Assembly: GCA_021157555.1 (NCBI GenBank)
Contig: JAGGWL010000161.1
Span: 1-18,470, forward strand
Direction: 5' to 3'
Length of the DNA stretch: 18,470 bases
DNA from: Deltaproteobacteria bacterium
GTDB taxonomy: Bacteria > Desulfobacterota > Desulfobacteria > Desulfobacterales > BuS5
Shown: piece after piece, positions 1 through 7,047 of the stretch
How positions within the stretch are numbered: the first letter of the stretch is position 1
How the letters are laid out: the number at the start of each line of letters is the position of its first letter
Position numbers and translations under genes: made by a program
The notes under the pieces: model-generated
What the model was told of the DNA's origin: nothing
Databases searched by the model: none
What the model saw: only the letters and a program-made list of their open reading frames with translations

Positions 1-1
1 A

Positions 2-148
2 ATCAATTCCTTTTGTTCGGTCACTCCGATGCTGGCATATTCTTTTCCTCTGACCAATGATGCAGAGAACCAAATAGAGGCTACCAACGGCTTTAGTGAT
101 GACTCTGATTATGCTTTCGGCGGCGTTACAGTATCGATAGCTTTTTAA
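2..148 (+). CDS. C-terminal end of a probable outer-membrane beta-barrel protein (5' partial)
   Basis: An open frame enters from the left edge and stops at TAA 146-148, giving 48 residues that end in GGVTVSIAF. The alternating hydrophobic residues and the terminal Phe are the classic end of an outer-membrane beta-barrel, the signal read by the BAM assembly machinery. Just before it, MLAYSFPL could be the preceding strand and the Asp/Asn/Glu-rich stretch an extracellular or periplasmic loop. Only the tail is visible, so no function can be given; a porin-like or transporter-type barrel is the most likely class. No strong intrinsic terminator follows directly; the next structured DNA is the hairpin at 218-238. 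The terminal-Phe signature is seen directly; membership of the barrel class is inferred. Confidence 0.6.
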   Translation: MNSFCSVTPMLAYSFPLTNDAENQIEATNGFSDDSDYAFGGVTVSIAF

Positions 149-217
149 ATGCTTTTTGGAAATACGAAAAGTTATGTGATCGGTTTTAAATTAGTTTAAC
201 TGTTTTATATATGAAAA

Positions 218-238
218 GGGCGAACACAAGGTTCGCCC
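218..238. repeat. Short palindromic (REP-like) element
   Basis: Perfect 8-bp inverted repeat, GGGCGAAC then a 5-nt spacer then GTTCGCCC, followed by CTACA. It lies in the gap after the barrel gene. No T-tract follows on either strand, so it is a weak terminator candidate. Hairpins of this kind followed by CTAC are common dispersed intergenic repeats in bacteria. Confidence 0.6.
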
Positions 239-278
239 CTACACAATTTTACATGAAAATAACGCTATCATTTTTATT

Positions 279-312
279 TTTTGTTGTGCCTGACAGGGCA
301 TGCTGGTTATAT
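279..312. repeat. Dispersed repeat, copy A (second copy at 15561-15594)
   Basis: This 34-bp stretch matches 15561-15594 at 30 of 34 positions by eye. Both begin with the identical TTTTGTTGTGCC, carry a small hairpin (GCCT-GACA-GGGC here, GCCC-GATA-GGGC in the other copy) and end in GGTTATAT. Pairing in the hairpin is kept despite the base change (G-U instead of G-C). Both copies lie just past the stop codon of a minus-strand gene. Confidence 0.6.
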
Positions 313-316
313 GGTG

Positions 317-344
317 GTAGAGACAAGGCATGCCTTGTCTCTAC
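317..344. repeat. Perfect 28-bp palindrome immediately after uvrA
   Basis: Two uninterrupted 14-bp arms, GTAGAGACAAGGCA and its exact reverse complement, meet at a central GCATGC with no spacer. The element ends two bases before the uvrA stop codon. It can form a long hairpin in the uvrA transcript and may block 3' exonucleases, but no U-tract follows on the minus strand, so simple intrinsic termination is not supported. It resembles widespread intergenic palindromes and is probably multi-copy in the genome. Confidence 0.75.
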
Positions 345-346
345 TA

Positions 347-3178
347 TCAAATCCTTCCCGTTCCTAATCCAGCCTTCCTCAGGTACTGCCCAGTGTAGGA
401 TTCCTTAATCCCTGATAACTTTTCAGGCGTGCCGCAACCTACAATATATCCTCCTTCATCACCGCCTTCAGGGCCAAGATCTATTATATAATCAGCGGTT
501 TTAATTACATCCAGATTATGTTCTATCACAACAACAGTGTTTCCTGATTCAACAAGCCTGTCAAGCACACTTAAAAGCTTTTTTATATCATGGACATGAA
601 GACCTGTTGTCGGTTCGTCCAGAATATAAACCGTCCTTCCAGTACCTCTTTTGCTGAGTTCTTTTGAGAGTTTAACGCGCTGGGCTTCGCCTCCTGAAAG
701 TGTTGTGGCCGGCTGACCTATGTGTATATATCCAAGGCCTACATCAACAAGCGTTTCAAGCTTCGGTCTGATATTTTTTATACTTTTAAAAAAATTTAAT
801 GCCTGATTAACAGTCATATCAAGTATTTCAAAAATATTTTTCCCCTTGTATCTGATTTCAAGGGTTTCCCGATTATACCTTTTCCCCTGGCAAACATCGC
901 AGGCAACATAAACGTCGGGCAGAAAATGCATTTCTATCTTGATAATACCGTCTCCCTTGCATGCTTCACATCGTCCGCCTTTGACATTAAAGCTGAAACG
1001 TCCGGGCTTGTATCCGCGCATCCTTGCTTCAGGGGTTCTGGAAAAAAGTTCCCGTATAAAAGTAAAAACTCCCGTATAAGTTCCTGGATTGGAACGGGGA
1101 GTCCTGCCAATTGGAGACTGATCGATATTGACAACCTTGTCTATATATTCAAGGCCTGAAACTTCCGAGTAAGGAGCCACAGGAGTTCTTGCGTTATATA
1201 GTCTTTGTGCAAGGATATTATTAAGAGTTTCAATAACAAGAGTAGATTTCCCGGAACCTGATACTCCCGTTATACATATAAAGCATCCAAGAGGAAATTC
1301 GATATTAATATTTTTGAGGTTATTACCTGATGCTCCATTGATTACAAGTTTTTTGCCGTTTCCGATACGGCGTGTGGCAGGGATTTCAATAGAGAGTTTT
1401 CCTGAAAGGTAGCGGCCTGTTAGTGATTTTTCATCCTGCAACAACTCATCAGGAGTTCCTGCAAAGACTACCTCCCCTCCTTTCATACCTGCGCCAGGCC
1501 CCATCTCAATGACATAATCCGCAGCAAGGATTGTTTCTTCATCATGCTCAACAACAAGAACAGTATTGCCAAGATCGCGCATATTGACAAGTGTTTTCAA
1601 GAGTCTCTGGTTATCTCTATGATGCAGCCCTATACTTGGTTCATCAAGAACATACAGGACACCGGTCAATTTTGAACCTACCTGGGTTGCCAAACGGATT
1701 CTCTGGCTTTCACCTCCTGAAAGAGTCGATGCAGACCTGTCCAGAGTTAAATAAGATAGCCCCACATTCTCCAAAAAACCCAGACGCTCTTTTATCTCTT
1801 TTAAAATCCGCCTGGCTATTACTTCCTGCTTTTCAGTCAGTGTGAGATTTTTAAAAAAAGAATGAGCTTTTTCTACTGAAAGCGCAGTAATATCCGATAT
1901 GTTAGCATCTCCCACTTTTACGGACCTTGATGCCTTATTCAATTTTCCTCCCCCGCATTCAGGACAGGGGCGAAAATTCATATATCGTTTTACTTCCTCT
2001 CTTGATTGATAGGAATCCGTTTCAAGATATATGCGCTCTATTTTTGGCATAATACCTTCAAACTTTTTTTTGTAAATAACACGACGATTATTACGTTCAA
2101 AGTAGAATTTTATCTGTTTACCTTTTGAGCCGTAAAGAAGTACATCTTTAAAGGAGTCGGAAAGATCTTTGTAAGGCGTGTAAATATCTGCGCCGTAATG
2201 GCTGGTAAGGGCATCCAGAAATTCGATAAAATGGACTGTATTTCTGTTAGCCCATAAATCCACGGCGCCTTCTCGTAATGAAAGTTCCTTATTGGGGATG
2301 ACAAGATCAGGATCAAATTCCGTTATTGTGCCGAGACCGTCGCATTTAGGACAAGCGCCCAGAGGAGAATTAAAGGAAAAGCTGGCAGGAGTAAATTCAG
2401 GGTAACTGATACCGCATTTAATACAGGCTGCTTTCTCACTAAACAGAATCGGCTTGTCACCAAGCACATCCACAGTTACAAGGCCTCCGGATTGAGATAA
2501 GGCCAGTTCAAGCGAATCGGCCAAACGATTCTTTATACTCTCTTTTACAACAAGACGATCCACAACAACATCTATAAAATGCTTTTTGTTCTTGTTCAGC
2601 TTGCCGACGTCTTCAATCTCCAGGGTTTCCCCATCCACACAAAGCCTTGCAAATCCTTCTTTTTTAAGCCTTTGAACAAGTTTTTCATGGGAGCCTTTTT
2701 TGCCGGATACCAGAGGAGACATAATAACTATTTTAGTCATTTCAGGCAATGTCATAATCCGGTCAATAATTTGATCCACTGTTTGGGACGTAATCGGCAT
2801 ACCGCATTTATGGCAGTGTGGAGTGCCGATTCTGGCAAAAAGAAGCCGGAGGTAATCATAAATTTCAGTAACTGTTCCAACTGTCGATCTGGGGTTATGG
2901 CTGGCGGTTTTTTGCTCAATTGCAATTGCCGGAGAAAGGCCCTCTATCATTTCAACATCAGGCTTGTCAAGACGCTCCAAAAACTGCCGGGCGTAAGTAG
3001 AAAGTGATTCCACATACCTGCGCTGTCCTTCAGCATAGAGTGTATCGAATGCCAGTGTGGATTTCCCTGATCCGGACAAGCCTGTAACCACTACCAGCTT
3101 GTTGCGCGGCATTTCAACATCAATATTTTTAAGATTGTGCTGCCTGGCGCCCCTGATAATTATTTTTTCTAATTTCAT
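347..3178 (-). CDS. uvrA: UvrABC excinuclease subunit A
   Basis: Damage-recognition ATPase of nucleotide excision repair; dimeric UvrA loads UvrB at bulky DNA lesions in the cytoplasm. The 943 residues are normal for the family. Two ABC modules are complete. The first has Walker A GLSGSGKST (33-41), a Cys4 zinc site (C252, C255, C276, C279), signature LSGGE (486-490) and Walker B ending in LDEPS (511-515). The second has Walker A GVSGSGKST (638-646), a zinc finger (C737, C740, C760, C763), LSGGE (827-831) and Walker B YILDEP (851-856). The start is ATG 3176-3178, with only a weak GAGA upstream. It lies 10 bp downstream of the ATPase gene on the same strand, suggesting co-transcription. The C-terminus runs past the usual GQYL region with an odd tail (GLGTGRI) encoded by a short repeat. 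No SOS box was recognised. Confidence 0.98.
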   Translation of the reverse strand: MKLEKIIIRGARQHNLKNIDVEMPRNKLVVVTGLSGSGKSTLAFDTLYAEGQRRYVESLSTYARQFLERLDKPDVEMIEGLSPAIAIEQKTASHNPRSTVGTVTEIYDYLRLLFARIGTPHCHKCGMPITSQTVDQIIDRIMTLPEMTKIVIMSPLVSGKKGSHEKLVQRLKKEGFARLCVDGETLEIEDVGKLNKNKKHFIDVVVDRLVVKESIKNRLADSLELALSQSGGLVTVDVLGDKPILFSEKAACIKCGISYPEFTPASFSFNSPLGACPKCDGLGTITEFDPDLVIPNKELSLREGAVDLWANRNTVHFIEFLDALTSHYGADIYTPYKDLSDSFKDVLLYGSKGKQIKFYFERNNRRVIYKKKFEGIMPKIERIYLETDSYQSREEVKRYMNFRPCPECGGGKLNKASRSVKVGDANISDITALSVEKAHSFFKNLTLTEKQEVIARRILKEIKERLGFLENVGLSYLTLDRSASTLSGGESQRIRLATQVGSKLTGVLYVLDEPSIGLHHRDNQRLLKTLVNMRDLGNTVLVVEHDEETILAADYVIEMGPGAGMKGGEVVFAGTPDELLQDEKSLTGRYLSGKLSIEIPATRRIGNGKKLVINGASGNNLKNINIEFPLGCFICITGVSGSGKSTLVIETLNNILAQRLYNARTPVAPYSEVSGLEYIDKVVNIDQSPIGRTPRSNPGTYTGVFTFIRELFSRTPEARMRGYKPGRFSFNVKGGRCEACKGDGIIKIEMHFLPDVYVACDVCQGKRYNRETLEIRYKGKNIFEILDMTVNQALNFFKSIKNIRPKLETLVDVGLGYIHIGQPATTLSGGEAQRVKLSKELSKRGTGRTVYILDEPTTGLHVHDIKKLLSVLDRLVESGNTVVVIEHNLDVIKTADYIIDLGPEGGDEGGYIVGCGTPEKLSGIKESYTGQYLRKAGLGTGRI
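355..367 (-). repeat. Core repeat TTAGGAACGGGAA inside the uvrA 3' end
   Basis: On the minus strand this 13-mer encodes LGTG in the last residues of UvrA. The identical 13-mer encodes LGTG in the last residues of the neighbouring ATPase at 3197-3209. It belongs to a small repeat family that also appears at 12705-12725 and, more degenerate, at 4614-4631. Confidence 0.55.
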
Positions 3179-3188
3179 GTTTCTCTAT

Positions 3189-4541
3189 TTATTTCGTTCC
3201 CGTTCCTAATTCCATCCAGAGATCACAAACAGACCATGCCGGTCGGAATATTACCCTAAAATTTTCCCGTTCCTCATCATAAAGGTAATCTTTTGTTATA
3301 ACAACGACCTTGTTCACGCCGGCTCCTTTCGCAAACGTGTTAAAAATCTTGGGCACAACCTTCTGACGCGTTATTCTGTACTTGACTTCTACAGGCACTA
3401 CCCGATTTTTTTGAACATACAAGAAATCTATTTCCGATCCGGTGCTGGTACGATAAAACCAAAGCTGCTTTGGGTCAACGGTTTTGATCAGTTCTGAAAA
3501 TACAAAATTTTCCACCATCAGGCCAGCCTCCGCCCCTCTGTCAAACGCATCAAAGGTATTAAAAACAGCATTCCTGATTCCGGTATCCAAAAAATAAAGC
3601 TTGGGTGTTTTGATAATCGCCTTGCCAAGGTTAACAAAATATGGACGTAAACAGGCCGTAACATAGGTCTCGTTGAGCGCATGAAGATATTTTTCTACAA
3701 AGTGACGGCTGACGCGGATGTTTTTAGAGACCTCGTTAATCTTTAAAAGTCCGCCGCTCTGTGCGGCCAGAAACTGGACAAGACGATTGAATCCGGCTAT
3801 GTCTTCAATTTTGAGAAAATTACTGATATCCTTCTCCACATAAGACCGGTAGAGTTCCTTTAGAAGCAGTTCCTTGTTTTCCCTGCTGTCTGCCTTGACA
3901 ACACCCGGATACCCGCCAAAAAGAATAAATTCCTTTAACAGTTTCTGGTATTGGCTGGCTTCAAATTTCATCACCATTGAAAGATCACGGGCGCCGCCCA
4001 GACCTTTGAAATGGAGAAATTCCCCGAAGCTCACAGGATACAGCTCATGAAGACGCTTTCTTCCGGTAAGTGTTTCTTTGACCTGGCTTTTTATTTGAAG
4101 GAAAAATGACCCTGAAACAATAAACTTGAGATCAAGACCGAGGTCATAGTATTGTTTTATCAGAAGACCTACTTCGGGGATGCGCTGGGCTTCGTCAAAG
4201 ATTACAAAGGATGTCTTGCCGGAAAGACCATAGTAGCTGATGAAGTCAATAAATTCCCGATCCTGGCTCACAAGGTCAATAAGATTAAAAGCGTCCAGGT
4301 TGAAATAAAAGACCTGTTTGGGATCAATTCCTTTTTTGCTGATCAATTCTTCCACAAGTTTTTTGATCAAAAAAGTTTTTCCCACCTGTCTGGCCCCTAC
4401 CAGGATGGTTACCTCTTTAGCAGAAAGGTCTTGTAGGAGACTATCGTAAATATTTCGTGAAATACTCGCTTCTTCAGGAAATTTATAGCCGGGAAATCTC
4501 CATGGATTCTGAAGATCAAAGGTGTTTTTTATATTACCCAT
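3189..4541 (-). CDS. AAA-family ATPase with DUF4143 C-terminal domain
   Basis: A 450-residue P-loop ATPase of the large AAA_14/DUF4143 family, common in bacteria and archaea; its cellular role is not established. Visible motifs are Walker A GARQVGKT (49-56), Walker B FVIFDEAQ (112-119), an SGS sensor-like motif (143-145) and the family hallmark LTGRKRLHELYPVSFGEFL (about 158-176). A winged-helix-like segment lies near 256-290. The C-terminal part has E345, GSEIDFLY (D373) and PVEVKYR (E386, K388), an arrangement like a PD-(D/E)XK nuclease core, usual for this family. ATG 4539-4541 has no clear Shine-Dalgarno. Stop TAA 3189-3191 lies in a short repeat and 10 bp before uvrA, so the two genes are probably co-transcribed. 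The family is often horizontally acquired. Function here is unknown. Confidence 0.9.
   Translation of the reverse strand: MGNIKNTFDLQNPWRFPGYKFPEEASISRNIYDSLLQDLSAKEVTILVGARQVGKTFLIKKLVEELISKKGIDPKQVFYFNLDAFNLIDLVSQDREFIDFISYYGLSGKTSFVIFDEAQRIPEVGLLIKQYYDLGLDLKFIVSGSFFLQIKSQVKETLTGRKRLHELYPVSFGEFLHFKGLGGARDLSMVMKFEASQYQKLLKEFILFGGYPGVVKADSRENKELLLKELYRSYVEKDISNFLKIEDIAGFNRLVQFLAAQSGGLLKINEVSKNIRVSRHFVEKYLHALNETYVTACLRPYFVNLGKAIIKTPKLYFLDTGIRNAVFNTFDAFDRGAEAGLMVENFVFSELIKTVDPKQLWFYRTSTGSEIDFLYVQKNRVVPVEVKYRITRQKVVPKIFNTFAKGAGVNKVVVITKDYLYDEERENFRVIFRPAWSVCDLWMELGTGTK
3191..3209 (-). repeat. Core repeat copy at the ATPase 3' end
   Basis: On the minus strand this reads TTAGGAACGGGAACGAAAT, encoding LGTGTK and running into the stop codon. 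The first 13 bases are identical to 355-367 at the uvrA end. GGAACGGGAAnGAAATAA also matches 12707-12724. Confidence 0.55.
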
Positions 4542-4558
4542 TGTTAATCATACTTGCA

Positions 4559-4606
4559 TTTTACCTTGGTATTTTGCTACTATTGTCTAAAAATATCAAG
4601 GTAAAA
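4559..4606. repeat. Inverted repeat in the upstream region of the ATPase gene
   Basis: Left arm 4559-4575 (TTTTACCTTGGTATTTT) and right arm 4590-4606 pair over 17 positions with one mismatch, separated by 14 nt. It begins 18 bp upstream of the ATPase start codon, where a promoter must lie. It could be an operator for a dimeric regulator, or a hairpin in the 5' leader. The symmetry is seen; a regulatory role is inferred. Confidence 0.5.
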
Positions 4607-4613
4607 CAACTTT

Positions 4614-4631
4614 CTCGTTTCTGTTCCTAAG
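4614..4631 (-). repeat. Degenerate copy of the TTAGGAACGGGAA repeat
   Basis: On the minus strand this reads CTTAGGAACAGAAACGAG, resembling the repeat at the ends of uvrA and the ATPase gene, with A replacing one G and one base inserted. It lies in the 244-bp gap upstream of the ATPase gene, so the ATPase gene sits between two copies. The match is short and could be chance. Confidence 0.35.
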
Positions 4632-4714
4632 TTTTTTTGGTTCCGGTTTGTCTTAGGGACGTGGAAAAAAATAATCATCTCAATTAGCATCCCCGCTTCA
4701 GGCTGCTTTTGCCC

Positions 4715-4777
4715 GATCCCAAATTTCAAAAATCTTGAAATAGTTCACTATTACTGCGCTTTTTAAAATTTGCGATC
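4715..4777. repeat. Long imperfect palindrome downstream of the 576-residue gene
   Basis: The left arm starts GATCCCAAATTTCAAAAA at 4715 and the right arm ends TTTTTAAAATTTGCGATC at 4777. They are complementary over about 18 positions with two mismatches, around a central region of about 27 nt. It begins 8 bp past the stop of the 576-residue gene, so it would sit in that transcript's 3' end. It is too AT-rich and too poor in a U-tract for a classic terminator; a dispersed palindromic repeat is more likely. Confidence 0.55.
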
Positions 4778-4785
4778 AACCAAAA

Positions 4786-6516
4786 TCAACCCAAATCCGG
4801 GCGCTTCTTGGAACGATTATTTTTTTCCGCGTCCCTTAATATTTTTTCCAGAATAACTTTTGTTATCATATATGTGGGGCGTACTCCTTCTTCCCCCATA
4901 CTGCCGTAAGCAAGAGTTTGTCCACTTATGAGAGGGTTATCCGATGCATAATAGGCATATCTTATTTTTATTTTTTTTGATATATGTCCCCTAATAATAG
5001 CCGCATTGATAGCACGCTGATAATGGCCGCCCTCCATTTCAAGACCAACTGCTTTCCAGCTTGTTGTCTGAAATTTTTCCAAAACAGCACGATTTTGCAG
5101 AGAGGTGCCTAGAACAGTGACAACCGGACCTGTATAAACATTAACCGAAGCATCGAAATCTTTTTCATTCAAATCATTATTAACCAGATAATTATGCGGA
5201 ATTCCTTCAAGGACATGAGCAGTTGGAAGAATAATGTCCCCCTTTTTCCCCGGCAAAATACCTGCCTTGCCCATCACTGAAATGGAATCAACATTTTCCA
5301 TTTCAGTGGATTTGTCTTCCAGGCTGGGATTCAAAAGCTCATCCATAACTTCAAAAGCCTGGGTTCCAAAGGCATAATCCATTATAAGCAGGACAGGTTT
5401 GGTTTTTTGAAGAACTGATTTATCAATATTTAATTCAGGGTGAAAACTTAAGTCTTTCAAAGCGGCAGTATCTATAATCTGACAATCAATATGCGTACCG
5501 GAAGAATCCGGAAGCTCCACCAGACCATGCTTTCTGGCATATTTTTTAATTTTCTCTTCTTTATCCATGACTTGAAGGATAAAGCTGTATAGATCATCAC
5601 TATTTTTTTCAGGGCTGGTTTTTCTTGTTGCGGAGTAGGCATATAATAAATTAACAATACTATGCATATTAGCACTGATAATATGTAATGGCCGTTTCTC
5701 AAATCCCAGTTCGGATATTTTATCCTTTATCGTCTGAGCCCATGCCCGGCTATATTTATGATGTCCCATCATATCCCTGAAAGAGGGTGTGAAATATATT
5801 GATAATTCATTATCCTTTGACAATTTTTCGTTTTCTACACGTTTTCCCAGTTGGTAGATTATTTGAAACAGACCGGCATTACTTTTTTTCTCTTTTCTGT
5901 TTTTTTCAAGATAGTCATATGTTTCTCTTGTTTCATGATATGTCAGACCAAGAATTATACTTAAATTCCAGATGGCCTTGTCCAGCAGTTTACCTTTTAA
6001 GGCAGTTTTACAGGTTACGTTTTTTTCCAGTGCCTGCCATTCCACGGTTATGTTTCCAGCCGGATCTTTTATCTGATTATATATCTTGTGGGCTTCAATG
6101 TTGAGAAAAGTTAAATGGGTCAGAAGATCATACATTTCGCTGCTTAATCCTCTGGTAATTACAAAGCAGATTTCATTGCTGCTAATACGGTACGAAGTCC
6201 GTCTTCTTTTTAGCGGCTCAATTTTTTCAAATGCAGTCTGCTCAAAGTTATCCTGCGCCGTTAATGTAATTCTGCTACACTCTTCAATGCCTATCGGCAA
6301 TCTTTCCAGTACATACTTGAGTCCTTTAATTTCTATCCTGCGCGGATCGTTAATTGTGCCATATATTTCAGGGCTGACCCATCTTAAAGCATTTTCAAGG
6401 GTTTGTCCTGACTTGCCTGAAGGTTTATAATAACCCCTCAAAGCAAGGGCATCCGCTATGGTTTTAAAAGATCTTATTGCCAATCGTCCCTTTTGTGCTT
6501 TTGTTAGTTCTTCCAA
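4786..6516 (-). CDS. Uncharacterised 576-residue protein with nucleoside-phosphorylase/AMP-nucleosidase-like C-terminus
   Basis: Not assigned to a characterised family with certainty; it may correspond to a domain-of-unknown-function family (possibly DUF6909) seen in anaerobic deltaproteobacteria. No signal peptide or membrane helix is visible, so it is probably cytosolic. The N-terminal 370 residues hold no motif I recognise. The C-terminal part is suggestive: VLLIMDYAFG (375-384), MGKAGI (415-420), GDIILP (426-431), GLEMEGG (491-497) and YASDNPLISG (523-532). An EME motif followed about 30 residues later by SD resembles the catalytic Glu and Asp of the MTA/SAH nucleosidase and AMP-nucleosidase superfamily. 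The start is TTG 6514-6516, chosen because AGGAGG (6525-6530) lies 8 nt upstream. It begins 22 bp after the retropepsin-like gene, probably in one transcript. Substrate unknown. Confidence 0.8.
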   Translation of the reverse strand: MEELTKAQKGRLAIRSFKTIADALALRGYYKPSGKSGQTLENALRWVSPEIYGTINDPRRIEIKGLKYVLERLPIGIEECSRITLTAQDNFEQTAFEKIEPLKRRRTSYRISSNEICFVITRGLSSEMYDLLTHLTFLNIEAHKIYNQIKDPAGNITVEWQALEKNVTCKTALKGKLLDKAIWNLSIILGLTYHETRETYDYLEKNRKEKKSNAGLFQIIYQLGKRVENEKLSKDNELSIYFTPSFRDMMGHHKYSRAWAQTIKDKISELGFEKRPLHIISANMHSIVNLLYAYSATRKTSPEKNSDDLYSFILQVMDKEEKIKKYARKHGLVELPDSSGTHIDCQIIDTAALKDLSFHPELNIDKSVLQKTKPVLLIMDYAFGTQAFEVMDELLNPSLEDKSTEMENVDSISVMGKAGILPGKKGDIILPTAHVLEGIPHNYLVNNDLNEKDFDASVNVYTGPVVTVLGTSLQNRAVLEKFQTTSWKAVGLEMEGGHYQRAINAAIIRGHISKKIKIRYAYYASDNPLISGQTLAYGSMGEEGVRPTYMITKVILEKILRDAEKNNRSKKRPDLG

Positions 6517-6524
6517 AAAGGATT

Positions 6525-6530
6525 CCTCCT
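6525..6530 (-). promoter_or_regulatory. Shine-Dalgarno AGGAGG fixing a TTG start
   Basis: AGGAGG on the minus strand, 8 nt before TTG 6514-6516. No in-frame ATG lies near it, so this site decides the start of the 576-residue protein. Confidence 0.75.
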
Positions 6531-6538
6531 AATTTTTA

Positions 6539-6922
6539 TCATTCGGCTTTTCTTTTGATCGGTTTAAGACGTGTAGATGGCATTCTTTTAAGGCGCTGAT
6601 TTTGTGGGTCAACTTCAATCCCAACAGATTCAAGTGCGGTGACACCAAGAATTGGCTCAACACCTGTCTTGCCAAAGATGATAGTACCACCAACAAGATC
6701 ACCCATAAATTCAATATCAGCAGTTGTGATATCCATCTTGAGTTCACTACCATCAGCGAGTTCATAAATTCTCTGTGCTTTTGGTTTAAGTCCGATACTT
6801 TCAAGGTGTTCTCTTGGAACAAGCGAATCTATAGCTCCAGTATCTACCAGAAAAAGTCCTTCCCAGCTCTTATCAGGTAAAGCTGGGTTACGAATTGTAA
6901 CCGTTACATGAGTTGCACCCAT
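6539..6922 (-). CDS. Retropepsin-like (clan AA) aspartic protease family protein
   Basis: A 127-residue single-domain protein with the aspartic protease signature FLVDTGAIDSLVPREHL (24-40); D27 in DTGA is the predicted catalytic residue. A second hallmark, ILGVTALESVGIEVDP, lies near the C-terminus (about 90-105), matching the ILG motif that completes the retropepsin half-barrel. One DTG per chain means it should act as a homodimer. No signal peptide is seen, so it is probably cytosolic. Bacterial members are small and mostly uncharacterised; natural substrates are unknown. ATG 6920-6922 has AGGAG a few bases upstream. It is the first gene of a two-gene unit, with a 22-bp gap to the nucleosidase-like gene. 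Protease fold is well supported; activity is inferred. Confidence 0.85.
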   Translation of the reverse strand: MGATHVTVTIRNPALPDKSWEGLFLVDTGAIDSLVPREHLESIGLKPKAQRIYELADGSELKMDITTADIEFMGDLVGGTIIFGKTGVEPILGVTALESVGIEVDPQNQRLKRMPSTRLKPIKRKAE

Positions 6923-6977
6923 AATTCTCTCCTGCTTTTCTAATATTAAAAATATTACTTTTAGCCGACGACATACA

Positions 6978-7027
6978 GCACGTTCGTGTAACGTGCAGTA
7001 CAGTAAGGCCTGTTCCCCGAACAGGCC
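6978..7027. repeat. Two adjacent hairpins in the gap between the YbbR-like and protease genes
   Basis: First: GCACGTT, 5-nt loop, AACGTGC (6978-6996). Second: GGCCTGTTC, CCC, GAACAGGCC (7007-7027), a perfect 9-bp stem. Both would be in the 3' end of the ybbR transcript or the leader of the protease transcript. The stronger stem is followed on the minus strand by TTACTG only, so termination is possible but weak. The 125-bp gap must also hold any promoter for the protease gene; no clear -35/-10 pair was seen. Confidence 0.55.
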
Positions 7028-7047
7028 AAAAACAACGATTAGGAAAG

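Noticed and set aside
2579..3007. A 142-codon open frame on the plus strand opposite uvrA
   Set aside because: It lies wholly antisense to strongly conserved UvrA sequence, has no visible ribosome binding site and its translation shows no recognisable domain.
6529..6822. A 97-codon minus-strand frame overlapping the retropepsin-like gene
   Set aside because: It shares the DNA in another frame. The DTGA and ILG protease motifs are in the 6539-6922 frame, which also has the Shine-Dalgarno.
7007..7027. The GGCCTGTTC hairpin as a strong intrinsic terminator of ybbR
   Set aside because: The stem is good, but the minus-strand sequence after it is TTACTG rather than a U-tract, so it is listed only as a hairpin.
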